Source: Bacteroidales bacterium
GTDB lineage: Bacteria > Bacteroidota > Bacteroidia > Bacteroidales > DTU049
Assembly (NCBI GenBank): GCA_030017935.1
Contig: JASEGF010000027.1
Coordinates: forward strand, 1-7,456
Direction of reading: 5' to 3'
Length of the DNA stretch: 7,456 nucleotides
Positions within the stretch are counted from its first letter, which is position 1; the number at the start of each line of letters is the position of its first letter. The notes beneath the pieces are model-generated. The model was not told where the DNA came from, did no database searches, and worked only from the letters and a program-made list of their open reading frames with translations. Shown here one piece after another: positions 5,452 through 7,456 of the stretch. The translations under genes and the position numbers were made by a program.

Positions 5452-7456
5452 TCAACCACATTTAGAATAGCCACAATTAGTACAAACCACACAGCCTTCT
5501 TTATATTGTAATGAATCTTCTGCTCCACATTGTGGACAAGACTCACTAACTCTAGTACCATCAGGCACATAACGTTTCAGAGCTCTATTAACGCCTTTTT
5601 TCCATGTATTTATACTTTCATTATCAAATTTCAGATTATCTACCAAATCAATAACTTTGAGAAGTGGCATACCATGACGTAGAATGCCAGAGATTAATTT
5701 AGCATAATTCCAAAACTCGGGGTCAAAAGTCCTAGACAATCCACGGATGATAACTTCATAACCATCTTTATCATAAAACACAAAATCATAGCGTGCATGC
5801 TCCATAGTAGCATCTTTTTCCTTAATCACGAAGCCTTTAGTAATATCTTTTGGTATGTATAAATGCTCGGCTTTACCAGTGAAAATCTCATAAGGTCTAT
5901 TATTATAAAGTCCTACGACAGCTATCCACTCTTCATCTTCATTAACAAAACGTATCACATCAGCTTCTAATTTTTTAGGACGTTTAGGTGCATGAGTTTC
6001 ACCAAATTCATTCTTTTCATTATTTGCTGAAACTAATACTCCACTTCTACTTCCTTCTCTATATACAGTTACTCCTTTGCAGCCACTTTCCCAGGCAGTA
6101 CGATATAATGTATCTATCAGATTTTCTTCTACTTTTTCAGGTAGGTTAATAGTAACAGATATGCTGTGATCTACATATTTTTGTATTCTTCCTTGCATTC
6201 TAACTTTTGCAACCCAATCCACATCTGCGCTTGTAGCATGATAATACGGAGATTGCTGTATTAATTCATTTATTTTGTCATCAGAAAAATTAGAAGTAAT
6301 ATCATTAATAGAATAACCATTAATTTCTAACCAAGTTAAAAATTTAGGATGAAAAACATTATACTCTTCCCAAGCGTCACCCATCTCATCTACAAAAGAT
6401 ATTTTTACGGTTTTATCATTTGGATTAACCTTTCTGCGACGTTTATAAAATATAGAAAATACAGGTTCTATGCCAGAAGTAGTTTGAGTTAAAATACTTA
6501 CACTACCAGTAGGAGCTATTGTAAGCATAGATATATTACGTCTGCCATGTTTTTTCATTTCTTCTTCCAATTCTGGATCGATAGCAAATAATCTATTAAT
6601 AAAAGGATTATTTTTCTCTTTTTCAAAATCGAAAATCGGAAATGCACCTCTATCAATAGCTAATCGTACAGAAGATTTATACACATTTAGAGCTAGAGTT
6701 TTATGAATCTCTTCACTAAAATCAATAGCTGCATCACTGCCATATTGCAACCCTAAAGCTGCTAGCATATCGCCTTCTCCAGTTATGCCGATACCTGTTC
6801 TACGACCTTGTATAGCTTTATCTTTAATTTTAACCCACAATTCTCTTTCTGTTCTTTTTATATCAAATGGTTCTGGATCAGAATCTATTTTGGCTATAAT
6901 TTTATCAATATTTTCTAATTCTAAATCTAAAATATCATCCATTATTCGTTGAGCATAGGCTACATGCTCTTTGAAAAGATCAAAATCGAAATATGCTTTT
7001 TTTGTAAAAGGATTTATAACATAACTATATAAATTAATTGCTAGTAGTCTACAACTATCATATGGGCACAATGGTATTTCTCCACATGGATTAGTAGATG
7101 TAGTTTTAAACCCTAGATCTGCATAACTATCTGGTACAGACTCTCTAAGAACTGTATCCCAGAATATTACACCTGGTTCAGCAGATTTCCAAGCATTGTG
7201 AATAATTTTTTGCCAGAGCTTTCGTGCATCAATAGATTTGGTAACTTTAGGCGTCGGAGAATCAATAGGGAACTGCTGAATATAAGGTTTACCCTCTATG
7301 ACACAACGCATAAATTCATCGTCAATTTTTACAGAAATATTAGCACCAGTTACTTTAGATAAATCTGTTTTAGCATCGATGAAATCCTCTGCATCAGGAT
7401 GTTTGATAGATATAGTAAGCATGAGAGCACCACGTCTACCATCTTGGGCTACTTCG
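5452..7456 (-). CDS. nrdJ: Adenosylcobalamin-dependent (class II) ribonucleotide reductase, 5' partial
   Basis: The enzyme reduces ribonucleotides to deoxyribonucleotides using a radical generated from coenzyme B12, without oxygen or a separate radical subunit. The frame is open to the window edge and begins with EVAQDGRRGAL, a typical class II segment, so the N-terminal part, including the first redox cysteine, lies outside. Counting from the internal Met at 7420-7422 (656 residues to the stop), the active-site loop NPCGEIPL is at 111-118, giving N111, thiyl C113 and E115, with the second redox cysteine C124 in YDSC. GRRTGIGITG is at 207-216 and the phosphate-binding-type loop APTGSVSILTQTTSG at 303-317. 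ESGCKGVTVYR (445-455) closes the barrel. A C-terminal extension ends in a cysteine cluster: C629, C632, C644, C647, C650 and C655. The fragment is intact, with all visible catalytic residues present. It is transcribed towards wbqC. Confidence 0.97.
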   Translation of the reverse strand, partial: EVAQDGRRGALMLTISIKHPDAEDFIDAKTDLSKVTGANISVKIDDEFMRCVIEGKPYIQQFPIDSPTPKVTKSIDARKLWQKIIHNAWKSAEPGVIFWDTVLRESVPDSYADLGFKTTSTNPCGEIPLCPYDSCRLLAINLYSYVINPFTKKAYFDFDLFKEHVAYAQRIMDDILDLELENIDKIIAKIDSDPEPFDIKRTERELWVKIKDKAIQGRRTGIGITGEGDMLAALGLQYGSDAAIDFSEEIHKTLALNVYKSSVRLAIDRGAFPIFDFEKEKNNPFINRLFAIDPELEEEMKKHGRRNISMLTIAPTGSVSILTQTTSGIEPVFSIFYKRRRKVNPNDKTVKISFVDEMGDAWEEYNVFHPKFLTWLEINGYSINDITSNFSDDKINELIQQSPYYHATSADVDWVAKVRMQGRIQKYVDHSISVTINLPEKVEENLIDTLYRTAWESGCKGVTVYREGSRSGVLVSANNEKNEFGETHAPKRPKKLEADVIRFVNEDEEWIAVVGLYNNRPYEIFTGKAEHLYIPKDITKGFVIKEKDATMEHARYDFVFYDKDGYEVIIRGLSRTFDPEFWNYAKLISGILRHGMPLLKVIDLVDNLKFDNESINTWKKGVNRALKRYVPDGTRVSESCPQCGAEDSLQYKEGCVVCTNCGYSKCG

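Noticed and set aside
1..7456. A novel defence, mobile or regulatory multi-gene system
   Set aside because: All four main genes belong to known housekeeping or widespread families, with no transposase, integrase, toxin-antitoxin, nuclease-helicase set, CRISPR repeat or attachment-site repeat visible.

Overview
This AT-rich window (about 30% G+C by eye) looks like chromosomal DNA of a Bacteroidota bacterium. The protein families point that way: a DnaE with Bacteroidota-style C-terminal regions, a WbqC-like protein, a signal-less C40 peptidase with an N-terminal SH3 region, and a long adenosylcobalamin-dependent ribonucleotide reductase. The start regions agree. Start codons follow A/T-rich leaders without a Shine-Dalgarno motif, and several upstream regions carry boxes close to the Bacteroidota -7 consensus TAnnTTTG. 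The low G+C and modest protein sizes would suit a reduced, possibly host-associated Cytophagales-type lineage, but this is inference and the genus cannot be fixed from the window.

Layout. Positions 3-131 (+) are the last 42 codons of a gene that starts before the window; I do not recognise it. Positions 132-428 are noncoding and hold a 79-base stretch with no G on the + strand, a 13-bp A/T inverted repeat and two candidate promoter boxes. Positions 429-3941 (+) are dnaE, the catalytic alpha subunit of the replicative DNA polymerase III. A 42-base gap with a small hairpin separates it from a convergent minus-strand block, read from right to left: nrdJ (B12-dependent ribonucleotide reductase, 5' end outside the window, 5452-7456), a 92-base gap with a -7-like box, wbqC-like (4748-5359), and the NlpC/P60 peptidase gene (3984-4751), which overlaps wbqC by the four bases ATGA.

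How they work together. NrdJ makes deoxynucleotides and DnaE polymerises them, so both serve DNA replication, but they lie on opposite strands and are not an operon. The WbqC-like and C40 peptidase genes are translationally coupled and plausibly share a cell-envelope or peptidoglycan-recycling theme; the WbqC role is not known.

This is mostly an ordinary housekeeping region. I see no defence island, mobile element, CRISPR array, RNA gene or novel multi-gene system. The points most worth checking are the complete metal-binding set in the DnaE PHP domain, its altered clamp-binding motif, the G-free tract as a possible Rho-dependent terminator, and the cobalamin dependence implied by NrdJ.
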